Positions 23,339 to 31,114 of a stretch of DNA of 64,000 bases are shown piece by piece. A model generated the notes under the pieces. It was not told the origin of the DNA. It saw only the letters and a program-made list of their open reading frames with translations, and did not search any database. The number at the start of each line of letters is the position of its first letter. Position 1 is the first letter of the stretch. The DNA is taken from contig OX460916.1 of assembly GCA_949788275.1 (NCBI GenBank), positions 620,001-684,000 on the forward strand, given 5' to 3'. The DNA comes from Weeksellaceae bacterium (GTDB taxonomy: Bacteria; Bacteroidota; Bacteroidia; Flavobacteriales; Weeksellaceae). Position numbers and translations under genes: made by a program.

Positions 23339-24310
23339 ATGAAACAATTTACTTCAGTAGCCGATGTACAGAACATTGACGAGTTATTAAAAACAGCTTT
23401 AGCTATCAAAGCCGATCCTTTTGGTCAACAAGAAGTTGGAAAAAATAAAACAGTGGGATTAATTTTCTTTAATCCGAGTTTGCGTACGCGTTTAAGCTCT
23501 ATTAAAGCGGCTTATAATCTTGGAGCCAATACATGGGTCTTAAATGCGGGTGCCGATTCTTGGACGCTTGAGATGGCCGATGGAACAGTGATGGATGGCG
23601 ACTCTCAAGAACATATTACCGAAGCAATTCAAGTGATGAGTGCTTATTGTGATGTTCTGGGTGTACGTACCTTTCCCAAGTTAGTGGATCGCGAAGAAGA
23701 TTACCAGGAAGTGATGTTTAATAAAGTAAAAGGATTGTCGTCTGTGCCCGTAGTTTCTTTGGAGAGCGCAACCTTGCATCCATTGCAATCGTTTGCCGAT
23801 TTAATTACCATTGCCGAGAAAACAGGGTACGAGCCAGGAAAAGCTTTGGCAAAAAAAGTGAAAGTGGTAATGACTTGGGCGCCGCATCCAAGACGTTTGC
23901 CTCAAGCTGTTCCAAATTCATTTGCCGAATGGTTTTCGAAAGTCGATTGGGTTGATTTCACCATCGTTCAGCCAAAAGGATATGAACTGGATCCGCGTTT
24001 TACCGAAGGAGCAACCATTGCTTATGATCAAGATGAGGCCCTAAAAGAGGCCGATTTTGTATACGCCAAAAACTGGTCGAGCTTCGAAAATTATGGGGAA
24101 GTTATTCCACAAGAGAAAGATTGGCAAGTGACCTATGAAAAAATGGAAACGACCAACGATGGAAAGTTTATGCATTGTTTGCCTGTACGACGAAATGTCG
24201 TGGTAGCCGACGAGGTTTTAGACTCGGATTATTCGATCGTAATCGATGAAGCGACCAATCGTATTTATTCGGCTCAAACTGTATTTCACGAGTTATTGAA
24301 AAACAAATAA
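23339..24310 (+). CDS. argF': N-acetylornithine or N-succinylornithine carbamoyltransferase
   Basis: The 323-residue protein is the Bacteroidetes-type transcarbamylase of arginine synthesis. It has carbamoyl-phosphate loop FFNPSLRTRLS, LHPLQSFADLITI, VVMTWAPHPRRLPQAVPNSFAEWF and FMHCLPVRRNVVV. It acts on acylated ornithine rather than ornithine. The residue that, as I recall, separates the succinyl enzyme of B. fragilis (Pro90) from the acetyl enzyme of Xanthomonas (Glu92) is Gln90 here (DGDSQEHI), so the acyl group cannot be called. A TAATTTTG box (23292-23299) may be its promoter. Single gene with its own terminator. Confidence 0.93.
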   Translation: MKQFTSVADVQNIDELLKTALAIKADPFGQQEVGKNKTVGLIFFNPSLRTRLSSIKAAYNLGANTWVLNAGADSWTLEMADGTVMDGDSQEHITEAIQVMSAYCDVLGVRTFPKLVDREEDYQEVMFNKVKGLSSVPVVSLESATLHPLQSFADLITIAEKTGYEPGKALAKKVKVVMTWAPHPRRLPQAVPNSFAEWFSKVDWVDFTIVQPKGYELDPRFTEGATIAYDQDEALKEADFVYAKNWSSFENYGEVIPQEKDWQVTYEKMETTNDGKFMHCLPVRRNVVVADEVLDSDYSIVIDEATNRIYSAQTVFHELLKNK

Positions 24311-24333
24311 GAAAATAACCGATTATATTTCGG

Positions 24334-24359
24334 TAGGCGCTTCATAGCGCCTATTTTTA
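24334..24359 (+). terminator. Terminator after argF'
   Basis: TAGGCGC pairs with GCGCCTA across a 6-nt loop, and five T follow, 24 bp after the stop codon. Confidence 0.85.
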
Positions 24360-24425
24360 TTGGGTAAACATAATGAAAATTAAATGTTAAAAAAATGAGA
24401 AATTGTAACAAAGCACGCTTTTTCC

Positions 24426-24458
24426 TTGTGATTAATTGAAAAAGAAATTCTACATTTG
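24426..24458 (+). promoter_or_regulatory. Promoter of the leader-peptide/metX-like unit
   Basis: TACATTTG (24451-24458) is a perfect TAnnTTTG -7 box. A TTG at 24426-24428 lies 22 nt upstream, in the -33 range. The predicted transcription start is about 15 nt before the leader-peptide ATG. Confidence 0.65.
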
Positions 24459-24479
24459 ATTCAACAAATAAAAATAGAT

Positions 24480-24557
24480 ATGAAATCTGTCTTAAAAAAT
24501 ACGTCGATTCGCCAACACATTTGCTTCATGCAAATGATGGGGAAAGTCCGTGTTTAA
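24480..24557 (+). CDS. Met-rich leader peptide, candidate attenuator
   Basis: A 25-codon frame reads MKSVLKNTSIRQHICFMQMM then GKVRV. Three Met codons fall within four positions near the end. It lies between a good promoter and a strong hairpin-T-run terminator, 110 bp before a homoserine O-acetyltransferase-like gene. That is the layout of ribosome-mediated transcription attenuation, with Met codons reporting methionyl-tRNA supply. Translation and regulation are inferred from layout only. Confidence 0.5.
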   Translation: MKSVLKNTSIRQHICFMQMMGKVRV

Positions 24558-24593
24558 TAAATTGTTTATCCTATTTTTTAAATACTTTTCATT

Positions 24594-24627
24594 TCCCCGC
24601 CGATGTTTTCGACGGGGATTTTTTTTA
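24594..24627 (+). terminator. Leader terminator before the metX-like gene
   Basis: TCCCCGCCGA pairs with TCGACGGGGA with one mismatch across a 5-nt loop, followed by eight T. No complete ordinary gene lies between the promoter and this terminator, so most transcripts would stop here unless antitermination occurs. Confidence 0.8.
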
Positions 24628-24667
24628 AGAATTAATTTGAATCAACAACCTTTAAATATTGAATAGC

Positions 24668-25462
24668 ATGCAAGTATTACAACAACTAACAATTCCAGTG
24701 TGGCCCTTAGAAGATAACACGGTCCTGGAAAACGTTTCAGTAACTTACCAGCACTTTGGATTGCCTATTGGCACTGCACCTGTCGTTTTAATTAATCATT
24801 CCTTACATGGCGATTCTGACTGTGTATATCATTGGGATGGTGTAATGGGCGAAAATAAAGCCATTGACTTAAACGAGTATACCGTTATTTGTATTGATGT
24901 ACCTGGAAACGGTATTTCAAATGAAATTAAGTATACCTACTTGCCTTTTGAACAAATTAGTGCACGCGATATCGCTGTCTTATTTTGGCTAACGCTTTTT
25001 GAATTGGAAATCAATGAATTGTTTGCCGTTATCGGAGTGGATTTAGGAGGCGGTATTGCTTGGGAAATGGCCTGCTTATTTCCGAAACGTATCCTAAACT
25101 TAATTCCTATTGCGTCTTCTCCGAAAACAGAAGGTTGGTTACGCAAAGAGCCAAGTGCAAAGAGCGACTATTTGAAATCAATTTTTTATTCAGTGGATAT
25201 CGCCCGTAATCGAAAATCAATCTTGGAGGTGGCTCAATACATCAAATCGAAAATCCACGTGATTTATGTGAAAGACGAAGATTATTTTAGCAAAACTGAA
25301 TTGAGACGTTTCTATATTCAATTGCAAAATCTGCATAAGAATGTACAGTTTTACGAATTGCAAACGGTGGCCGATCGCCAAGCCTTACAAGAAAATATTA
25401 TCGAAGTCGAGCAGGTAGTCGATGGTATTCTCGAGAAAGAATATGTAAGTAAAGTTGCTTGA
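24668..25462 (+). CDS. Alpha/beta-hydrolase related to homoserine O-acetyltransferase, catalytic residues degenerate
   Basis: The protein is about 264 residues from the ATG at 24668 (a TTG at 24659 is also possible). It follows the MetX pattern: VSVTYQHFG, LINHSLHGDSDC, and the nucleophile-elbow region VIGVDLGGGIAWEMACLFPKRI. The elbow has Asp125 where MetX has the nucleophilic Ser, and the C-terminal GHD block carrying the catalytic His is replaced by VADRQALQEN. It is also shorter than MetX, because the lid is reduced. It may be a non-catalytic partner or have changed activity. The Met-rich leader upstream suggests a link to methionine. Confidence 0.7.
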   Translation: MQVLQQLTIPVWPLEDNTVLENVSVTYQHFGLPIGTAPVVLINHSLHGDSDCVYHWDGVMGENKAIDLNEYTVICIDVPGNGISNEIKYTYLPFEQISARDIAVLFWLTLFELEINELFAVIGVDLGGGIAWEMACLFPKRILNLIPIASSPKTEGWLRKEPSAKSDYLKSIFYSVDIARNRKSILEVAQYIKSKIHVIYVKDEDYFSKTELRRFYIQLQNLHKNVQFYELQTVADRQALQENIIEVEQVVDGILEKEYVSKVA

Positions 25463-25523
25463 GATCTTTAAATAGTATGATTGACAAACATCGGCTGAGA
25501 ATAAGCGGAATGGATGACATAAA

Positions 25524-25562
25524 AAAAAGGCTAAAAAGTAATTTACTTTTTAGCCTTTTTTT
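25524..25562 (+). terminator. Bidirectional terminator between the metX-like and DMT genes
   Basis: A 13-bp perfect stem (GGCTAAAAAGTAA / TTACTTTTTAGCC) is flanked by A and T runs, so it can stop transcription from both convergent genes. Confidence 0.85.
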
Positions 25563-25577
25563 AGGGTATATCTTTTG

Positions 25578-26546
25578 TTAGATCAACGCTTTCTTTTTTC
25601 CGAAATTAACATTCATAAAAACAATAGCAAATAAAATTAAGACTATTCCAGCCCATTGAATCAATAAAACTTGCTCGTGTAATAACACAAAAGCCATGGT
25701 TACCGAAACAGGTAACTCAATCGATGCAACAATACTCCCAAGTCCTAAACCGGTATTTGGAAATCCTTTATTCAATAAAATAGGAGGGAGTACCGTTCCG
25801 AATAATGAAAGAACAATTCCCCAACGCATAAAAATATCCGTATTGAATTCCTTGATTCCCGTTGTGTCGTCCGAAAAATTGAGGTAGAATCCTTTTAAGC
25901 CTTCAAAATGATGAGGACCTATCTGACTAAAAAACACAAAGGTGGCCACAACCACTCCTCCGCCTAACACCATAAACAAACTCTTTTTATAGGGCGGTAA
26001 GTAATTGGCAATACTATTCGAAGTAAACATGGTCGTTGTGAATGAACAAGCCGCTAACATTCCCCAAAATAAGCCTTTGTAATTTAATTCAACCGATTGA
26101 CTTATCAGGTTGGTCGCTAATGCAGTCCCTACCAAGACAATGATGGTTGCAATAATCTTCTTTCCACTAGGGAAAGTCCGGGTTAAAATACTTTCGGTAA
26201 TAATACTAATCCACACGGTTTGCATCAATAATACAATCGCAATAGATACATTGATGTATTGCACGGCTAGATAATAGAATAAACTGGTAAAACCAATTGA
26301 ACTCCCTGCTAACAATAATTTTTTAACGTCTTCTTTTTTAATCTTCGCTAAATTAGGGTAGATGGCGTGCATCACAAGGTTGATAATCCCAAGGGTTAAG
26401 ATCCCAAAGATAAATTGAGATGCGGTGACCTCAGCGGTGGTAAATCCTTCATCGTAAGCCATTTTAACAAACGTTGCAAGCATTCCGTAGAAACTGGCTC
26501 CGCAGGCTACAAAAAGGACGCCTTTGAATATATTTTTATTTTCCAT
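25578..26546 (-). CDS. DMT superfamily (EamA) transporter
   Basis: The 322-residue protein has ten predicted membrane segments in two EamA halves (GVLFVACGASFYGMLATFVKMAYDEG at the N-terminus; GLGLGSIVASIELPVSVTMAFVLLHE in the second half). Proteins of this family export amino acids or other metabolites; the substrate is unknown. It follows the deoxynucleoside kinase gene on the same strand, with a terminator between them. Confidence 0.88.
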   Translation of the reverse strand: MENKNIFKGVLFVACGASFYGMLATFVKMAYDEGFTTAEVTASQFIFGILTLGIINLVMHAIYPNLAKIKKEDVKKLLLAGSSIGFTSLFYYLAVQYINVSIAIVLLMQTVWISIITESILTRTFPSGKKIIATIIVLVGTALATNLISQSVELNYKGLFWGMLAACSFTTTMFTSNSIANYLPPYKKSLFMVLGGGVVVATFVFFSQIGPHHFEGLKGFYLNFSDDTTGIKEFNTDIFMRWGIVLSLFGTVLPPILLNKGFPNTGLGLGSIVASIELPVSVTMAFVLLHEQVLLIQWAGIVLILFAIVFMNVNFGKKKALI

Positions 26547-26564
26547 GATAGAATTTTAAGCAAA

Positions 26565-26590
26565 AAAGGCTTGATATACGTCAAGCCTTT
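26565..26590 (-). terminator. Terminator after the deoxynucleoside kinase gene
   Basis: A perfect 10-bp stem (AAAGGCTTGA / TCAAGCCTTT) with a 6-nt loop, followed by T residues on the minus strand. Confidence 0.75.
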
Positions 26591-26612
26591 AGGTATATAA
26601 TTGAATATTTAA

Positions 26613-27227
26613 TTAGAATAAACCGTTGATTTCAGCATCTATTTTTGTGAAAATACTGCCTAAATCTTCGGGGTTTTGGACAAAATCTAAATGATCGACA
26701 TCAATCACTAAGATTTTTCCTTCTTTATAACTCGACGTCCAAGCGTCGTATTTTTCATTTAAGCGGCTTAAGTAATCAATGCTAATAGAGCTTTCATACT
26801 CGCGACCTCTTTTTTGAATTTGTTCAACTAAAGTCGGGATCGATGCTTTTAAGTATATTAAAAGATCGGGGGCTTCAACAAAACTGGTCATTAGGTTAAA
26901 TACACGCAGATAATTATTATAATCTCGTGTCGATAATAAGCCCATATCGTTTAAGTTACTCGCAAAGATATGCGCGTCCTCATAAATCGTACGGTCTTGA
27001 ATAATATCTTTACCACTGTCTCTGATTTCTTTGACTTGGTTAAATCGACTTCCCAAGAAATAGATTTGAAGATTGAAGGCCCATTTTTCCATATCATTGT
27101 AAAAATCATCCAGATAGGGGTTACGGTCAACGTCTTCAAATTGAGGAGTCCAGTTGTATTGTTTAGCTAAAAGATTGGTGAGCGTGGTTTTACCCGCTCC
27201 AATATTTCCTGCAATGGCGATGTGCAT
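26613..27227 (-). CDS. Deoxynucleoside kinase (dNK family)
   Basis: The 204-residue protein has a P-loop (GNIGAGKTTL), the EDVD base-recognition/catalytic region, the DRT motif (IIQDRTIYEDAHIFA) and the arginine-rich lid (QIQKRGREYESSI). It phosphorylates deoxynucleosides for salvage, most likely deoxyadenosine or deoxyguanosine. It begins 2 bp after the stop of the beta-propeller-like gene upstream, so the two are probably co-transcribed. Confidence 0.92.
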   Translation of the reverse strand: MHIAIAGNIGAGKTTLTNLLAKQYNWTPQFEDVDRNPYLDDFYNDMEKWAFNLQIYFLGSRFNQVKEIRDSGKDIIQDRTIYEDAHIFASNLNDMGLLSTRDYNNYLRVFNLMTSFVEAPDLLIYLKASIPTLVEQIQKRGREYESSISIDYLSRLNEKYDAWTSSYKEGKILVIDVDHLDFVQNPEDLGSIFTKIDAEINGLF

Positions 27228-27229
27228 TT

Positions 27230-28018
27230 CTATTCAGTTTTTCGGGTGTAAATATACATAACCTTGTCCGTTAACACAAAAAGTTGCAAGGGACTCATAG
27301 TAAAATATTTTATAGAATAAAAATTCTGAACCGATGATATTTCATGGGTCGTGATATCCAATCGCTCTAAGTTTTCTTCATTTAAATAATAGAGGTGTTT
27401 TCCTAAGAACTGATGCGTTTTACGCGCATCAAAGGGAATTCTAGTTCTAAAATTTCCTAAGTCGTCATAGACATAAATCGTTTTTTGACTCAATAAAAAT
27501 AACTGATTCTTATACGAATGAATTGCGGTGATGGATTGGTCGTCATCTTTAAAGGCGATGTTTTTTGATTTTAAGATCACTTTTTGCAATTGATAATTGT
27601 AATAGACCAAATTCTCTTCTAAACTATTGTATAACCAGAGGTATTGATTGTCAACCACTTTTAAGGAAAGTGGAACAATCGAGTGATCCTGTAACTTAAT
27701 CGGCGATTGAATAGGAACTAAATGTTGATCCAGAATAACCAAATCACGATAGTCAACAAATGCATATACACGGAGTGGATTCGTGGCATCGAGTTGGGTG
27801 ATAAAACCAGTTGTTTTATAAGAGAGCGGCGGTGCGTTCCGGTTGATTTGGTAGATGACTTGCTGATCTCTGTAAAACAATGAATTGGCTGAATTCGCTT
27901 GTAATTCTTGAGGTGATGATGCAGGAAGGGATACGCTATCCATGCGTTGAAATTCTTGAGCGAACCCCAAAGTTCCGATGAGTAGCAACACGAGAATGTG
28001 TATGTTTTTTTGTATCAT
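27230..28018 (-). CDS. Secreted beta-propeller-like hypothetical protein
   Basis: The 262-residue protein has a signal peptide (LVLLLIGTLGFAQEF) and repeated short strands with LYxYD-type blade ends (YLWLYNSLEENLVYYNY, LFLLSQKTIYVYDDLGNFRTRI, LFVLTDKVMYIYTRK). This suggests a degenerate propeller as in other flavobacterial 'NHL-like' proteins found beside dNK genes. I do not recognise a function. Gap to dNK: 2 bp. Confidence 0.7.
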   Translation of the reverse strand: MIQKNIHILVLLLIGTLGFAQEFQRMDSVSLPASSPQELQANSANSLFYRDQQVIYQINRNAPPLSYKTTGFITQLDATNPLRVYAFVDYRDLVILDQHLVPIQSPIKLQDHSIVPLSLKVVDNQYLWLYNSLEENLVYYNYQLQKVILKSKNIAFKDDDQSITAIHSYKNQLFLLSQKTIYVYDDLGNFRTRIPFDARKTHQFLGKHLYYLNEENLERLDITTHEISSVQNFYSIKYFTMSPLQLFVLTDKVMYIYTRKTE

Positions 28019-28215
28019 AAGTCGTAGTGATTTACCTCATAGCCCAATCGATTTTGTTACGCCATGCTAGACAAAAATAAACATATAATTTTAAGTTTCT
28101 TTAAATTAATAGCTTGCCTACAATACCTCGCGATTTAAAGCCATCGTGGTGCGTTGATATAATAATCAGTCTTGTCAGACTAAATCATCGCTGTTTTTTA
28201 AATAGAATAATTCAA

Positions 28216-28974
28216 TCATCCCTTTATAGTGTTCTCAACAGGGGAATCACCTATAAAAATCATTTCATCGCTTGTTGCTGTATAAGGATCTAAATCCCAA
28301 CTGCCATAAAGTTGCTTCACGTGTAAACCTGCCTTTTCAATCAAGGAATAAATTTTTTCTTTGTTCGGAAATGCTATTTTTGACGTGGCTTTCCACTGCC
28401 TATTTGTATGTAAAACCTGGTAAAAGGTTTCATAGATAATAAGATCATTTTTAGCCCTCCAATCATTCCAAGATTTAATAATCCCAAATTGAGGATGTTT
28501 GAAAAAACGAATTGAATCCTTTGGTCCCCAGCTAGTCCATTCTTCTACCAACGGATTTCTACTATCAAAGACAAATCGCCCTCCTACATTTAAATGATTT
28601 TTTATGTGTTTCAATAAAGTCAATCGCTCTTGATCATTCAATAAGGTTTGAAAACTATGGCCTGATAAATAGATAAAATCAAATTTCTTTTGGAGACTAA
28701 AAGCAGTAGCACTAGCTTTAATCCACTGTACAGAAGGTGTTTTCTCTTTGGCTATCGCTAACATTTCTTCAGAAATATCGAGCGCATAGACTGTTTTGCA
28801 TTTAGTGATAAGAGCAGCAGCTAATGTGCCTGTGCCACAGCCTATGTCCAAGACTGTATCAGTTGATTTTATCCATTTGATAAGTACGTCATAACTTTCT
28901 AACCAGGGATTATCATAGTCGTAGAATTGAACCAAATTTTTATCGTGATATAACGTATCAGTGTGGTTGTTCAT
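28216..28974 (-). CDS. Class I SAM-dependent methyltransferase
   Basis: The 252-residue protein has motif I VLDIGCGTGTLAAAL, the acidic end of beta-2 (YALDISEEMLAIAKEK) and motif IV FDFIYLSGHSFQTLL, giving a Rossmann-like methyltransferase. The C-terminal half (TSKIAFPNKEKIYSLIEKAGLHVKQLYG) is the usual antiparallel hairpin. The substrate is not evident. It stands alone; the 197-bp gap after it (28019-28215) holds nothing I recognise. Confidence 0.88.
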   Translation of the reverse strand: MNNHTDTLYHDKNLVQFYDYDNPWLESYDVLIKWIKSTDTVLDIGCGTGTLAAALITKCKTVYALDISEEMLAIAKEKTPSVQWIKASATAFSLQKKFDFIYLSGHSFQTLLNDQERLTLLKHIKNHLNVGGRFVFDSRNPLVEEWTSWGPKDSIRFFKHPQFGIIKSWNDWRAKNDLIIYETFYQVLHTNRQWKATSKIAFPNKEKIYSLIEKAGLHVKQLYGSWDLDPYTATSDEMIFIGDSPVENTIKG

Positions 28975-29037
28975 AAAATAATTTATAGAGAGATGTTAGT
29001 ATTTTGAATTATCACGCTTTAAGGAGATTGATAACGC

Positions 29038-29814
29038 TTAATAAATGAAATCTTGAATTACCTCGTAACCAAATCGACAAATAGATAAGGTAATCACAAA
29101 GATAAATAAGTAACGGATAAAGTGATTCCCTTTCGAAATAGCCATTTGTGCCCCTAATACAGCCCCAAGACCATTAAAAAAAGCCATTGGAAGCGCGATA
29201 GACCAAATGATTTTCCCTTTGATTAAAAACAAGCATATCGACCCCAAGTTGGTCGCTAAATTTACCAGCTTCGCATTGGCATTGGCTTTTAAAAAATCCA
29301 TCCCCAGCAGCGTAACAAACCCTAAAATAAAAAAGGTCCCCGTCGCTGGTCCTATAAAACCATCGTAAAATCCGACGACAATGCTAATGATACAGGCATT
29401 GATTAATACCGTGTGGTAAGGAATAGCACGTTCCTTTGCTTGGCCAAAATCTTTTTTGAAAATGGTGTAGATGGCCAAAGCAATTAAAATAAATAGAAGC
29501 AAAGGCTTCATAAACTCATTGCTGACTACCGTAAGGAGTTGAGAACCCAAAAATGCTGCAACAAAGGCAAGAACAGCCATCATAATAAAGAGTTTCCAAT
29601 CGATGGCGACTTTCCTTAAATACATCACTGTAGCAAGGGATGTACCTGTTAGGGCCGGAACTTTTAATGTTCCAATAAGGGTAGCAACGGGTAACTGCGG
29701 TACAAGTGCTAAGGTGAGCGGTGTTTGAATTAGGCCACCACCGCCCACAACTGAATCGATAAACCCCGCGCAAAAGGCAATGGCGCAAAGGTAAACTAGA
29801 AGGTCATATTCCAA
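29038..29814 (-). CDS. TSUP family (TauE/SafE) sulfite-exporter-like permease
   Basis: The 258-residue protein has eight membrane segments and the TSUP signatures AFCAGFIDSVVGGGGLIQTP and GFYDGFIGPATGTFFILGFV in the two repeat halves. It may move sulfite, sulfoacetate or another organosulfur anion; the substrate is unknown. Single gene, divergent from osmC. Confidence 0.9.
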   Translation of the reverse strand: MEYDLLVYLCAIAFCAGFIDSVVGGGGLIQTPLTLALVPQLPVATLIGTLKVPALTGTSLATVMYLRKVAIDWKLFIMMAVLAFVAAFLGSQLLTVVSNEFMKPLLLFILIALAIYTIFKKDFGQAKERAIPYHTVLINACIISIVVGFYDGFIGPATGTFFILGFVTLLGMDFLKANANAKLVNLATNLGSICLFLIKGKIIWSIALPMAFFNGLGAVLGAQMAISKGNHFIRYLFIFVITLSICRFGYEVIQDFIY

Positions 29815-29958
29815 AAGATAAGTATTTAACGGCGAAGATAAAAAGAAAGAGGATACACGCTAGGTATTGATGGGTTTAAATTGCCATGAAGCTTGTTTTT
29901 TATTCGCCAACATTTTAAGTACTTTTGAATAAATTAAGTTTTTTTAAAGAAAATACAA

Positions 29959-30378
29959 ATGAAAGTTACAATTGATCGCGTAAATAGCGCTTCACATTAT
30001 CAGGCTACAGCCCCTTCTTCGGAAGTGAAAGTGAATATTGATGGACCTGCATCGATAGGTGGCGAGGGAAAAGGCGTAAGCCCAATGGAAATGGTTTTAA
30101 TGGCTTTAGGCGGATGCAGTGTGTTTGATTTAGGCGAAATCCTAAAAAAACAACGCCAGACGGTAGACGATATTAAAATTGAAGTAACAGGTACCCGCCG
30201 GGATGAAGCGCCTCGTGTTTTTACAGCAATTCATATTGAGTTTTTCTTAAAAGGGGAAATCGATATTGAAAAAGCCGAAAAAGCAGCCGATTTAGCCGTT
30301 AAAAAATACTGTAGCGTACATGATATGTTAGCTGCTGGTGGAATTGATATTACCTATAGCATTCACGTCAATGCCTAA
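29959..30378 (+). CDS. OsmC family peroxiredoxin-like protein
   Basis: The 139-residue protein has the OsmC/Ohr fold with the two redox cysteines in LGGCSVFDLGEIL (C53) and KKYCSVHDMLAA (C118). It is likely to reduce organic hydroperoxides, or to be of the YhfA-like branch. It is followed by a terminator. Confidence 0.9.
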   Translation: MKVTIDRVNSASHYQATAPSSEVKVNIDGPASIGGEGKGVSPMEMVLMALGGCSVFDLGEILKKQRQTVDDIKIEVTGTRRDEAPRVFTAIHIEFFLKGEIDIEKAEKAADLAVKKYCSVHDMLAAGGIDITYSIHVNA

Positions 30379-30381
30379 TTA

Positions 30382-30414
30382 AAAGGCTGAAATGGACCCA
30401 TTTCAGCCTTTTTT
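30382..30414 (+). terminator. Terminator after the OsmC gene
   Basis: GGCTGAAATGG pairs with CCATTTCAGCC, flanked by an A run upstream and six T downstream. It lies 7 bp after the stop codon. Confidence 0.85.
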
Positions 30415-30433
30415 AAAATCAGAGCTTTAGCCA

Positions 30434-31114
30434 ATGGAAATTTTAGTTGTAGAAGATGATCAACGCGTTGCCGAGTTAATTCAACGTGGTTTACGGGAAA
30501 ATGGTTTTAACCCCACCATCGCTTATGATGGTATTTCGGGAAAAAAATTAGCCTCTCAAAATCAGTATGATCTCATTATATCCGATATCATTCTTCCCAA
30601 AATGAATGGGTTAGACCTATGCAAAGAAATTCGGCAGACCCAACCCGATATTCCAATTATCATGTTAACCGCTCTTGGGACAACCGATGATAAAGTGGAA
30701 GGTTTTGATGCAGGGGCAGATGATTATTTGGTTAAACCCTTTGAAATGCGCGAATTATTGGTCCGTATACGGGCTGTGCTAAAGCGCCACCATCCAGCCG
30801 TGCAACAAGCAGGCTTTATTCTTCGATTTGCCGATTTAGAGATGAATTTGCATACCAAAATTGTGAAACGCCAAGAGAAAGAAATTAATTTAACGCCCAA
30901 AGAATTTAAGCTGCTTGAATTTATGCTTCAAAATCCCGAACGCGTTTTATCTCGTACCGAAATCGCAGAAAAAGTATGGGACACCCATTTCGATACCGGG
31001 ACCAATTTTATCGATGTCTATATCAATTATCTAAGAAAAAAAATTGACCGTGATTTCGATCAAAAATTAATTCATACCAAATCTGGCCTAGGCTTTATTT
31101 TTAAAATAGAATGA
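30434..31114 (+). CDS. OmpR-family response regulator
   Basis: The 226-residue protein has a receiver domain (acidic pocket EDD at 7-9, phospho-acceptor D51 in LIISDIILPKMNG, K101 in DYLVKPFEM) and a C-terminal winged helix (NLTPKEFKLLEFMLQNPERVLSRTEIAEKVWD). It is of the CusR/PhoP type. It overlaps the histidine kinase gene by 4 bp (ATGA), so the two are translationally coupled. Confidence 0.95.
   Translation: MEILVVEDDQRVAELIQRGLRENGFNPTIAYDGISGKKLASQNQYDLIISDIILPKMNGLDLCKEIRQTQPDIPIIMLTALGTTDDKVEGFDAGADDYLVKPFEMRELLVRIRAVLKRHHPAVQQAGFILRFADLEMNLHTKIVKRQEKEINLTPKEFKLLEFMLQNPERVLSRTEIAEKVWDTHFDTGTNFIDVYINYLRKKIDRDFDQKLIHTKSGLGFIFKIE

Noticed and set aside
24590-24630. SAM riboswitch in front of the metX-like gene
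   Set aside because: I see one terminator hairpin and a Met-rich peptide, but no conserved SAM-I or SAM-II core; attenuation by the peptide explains the layout better.
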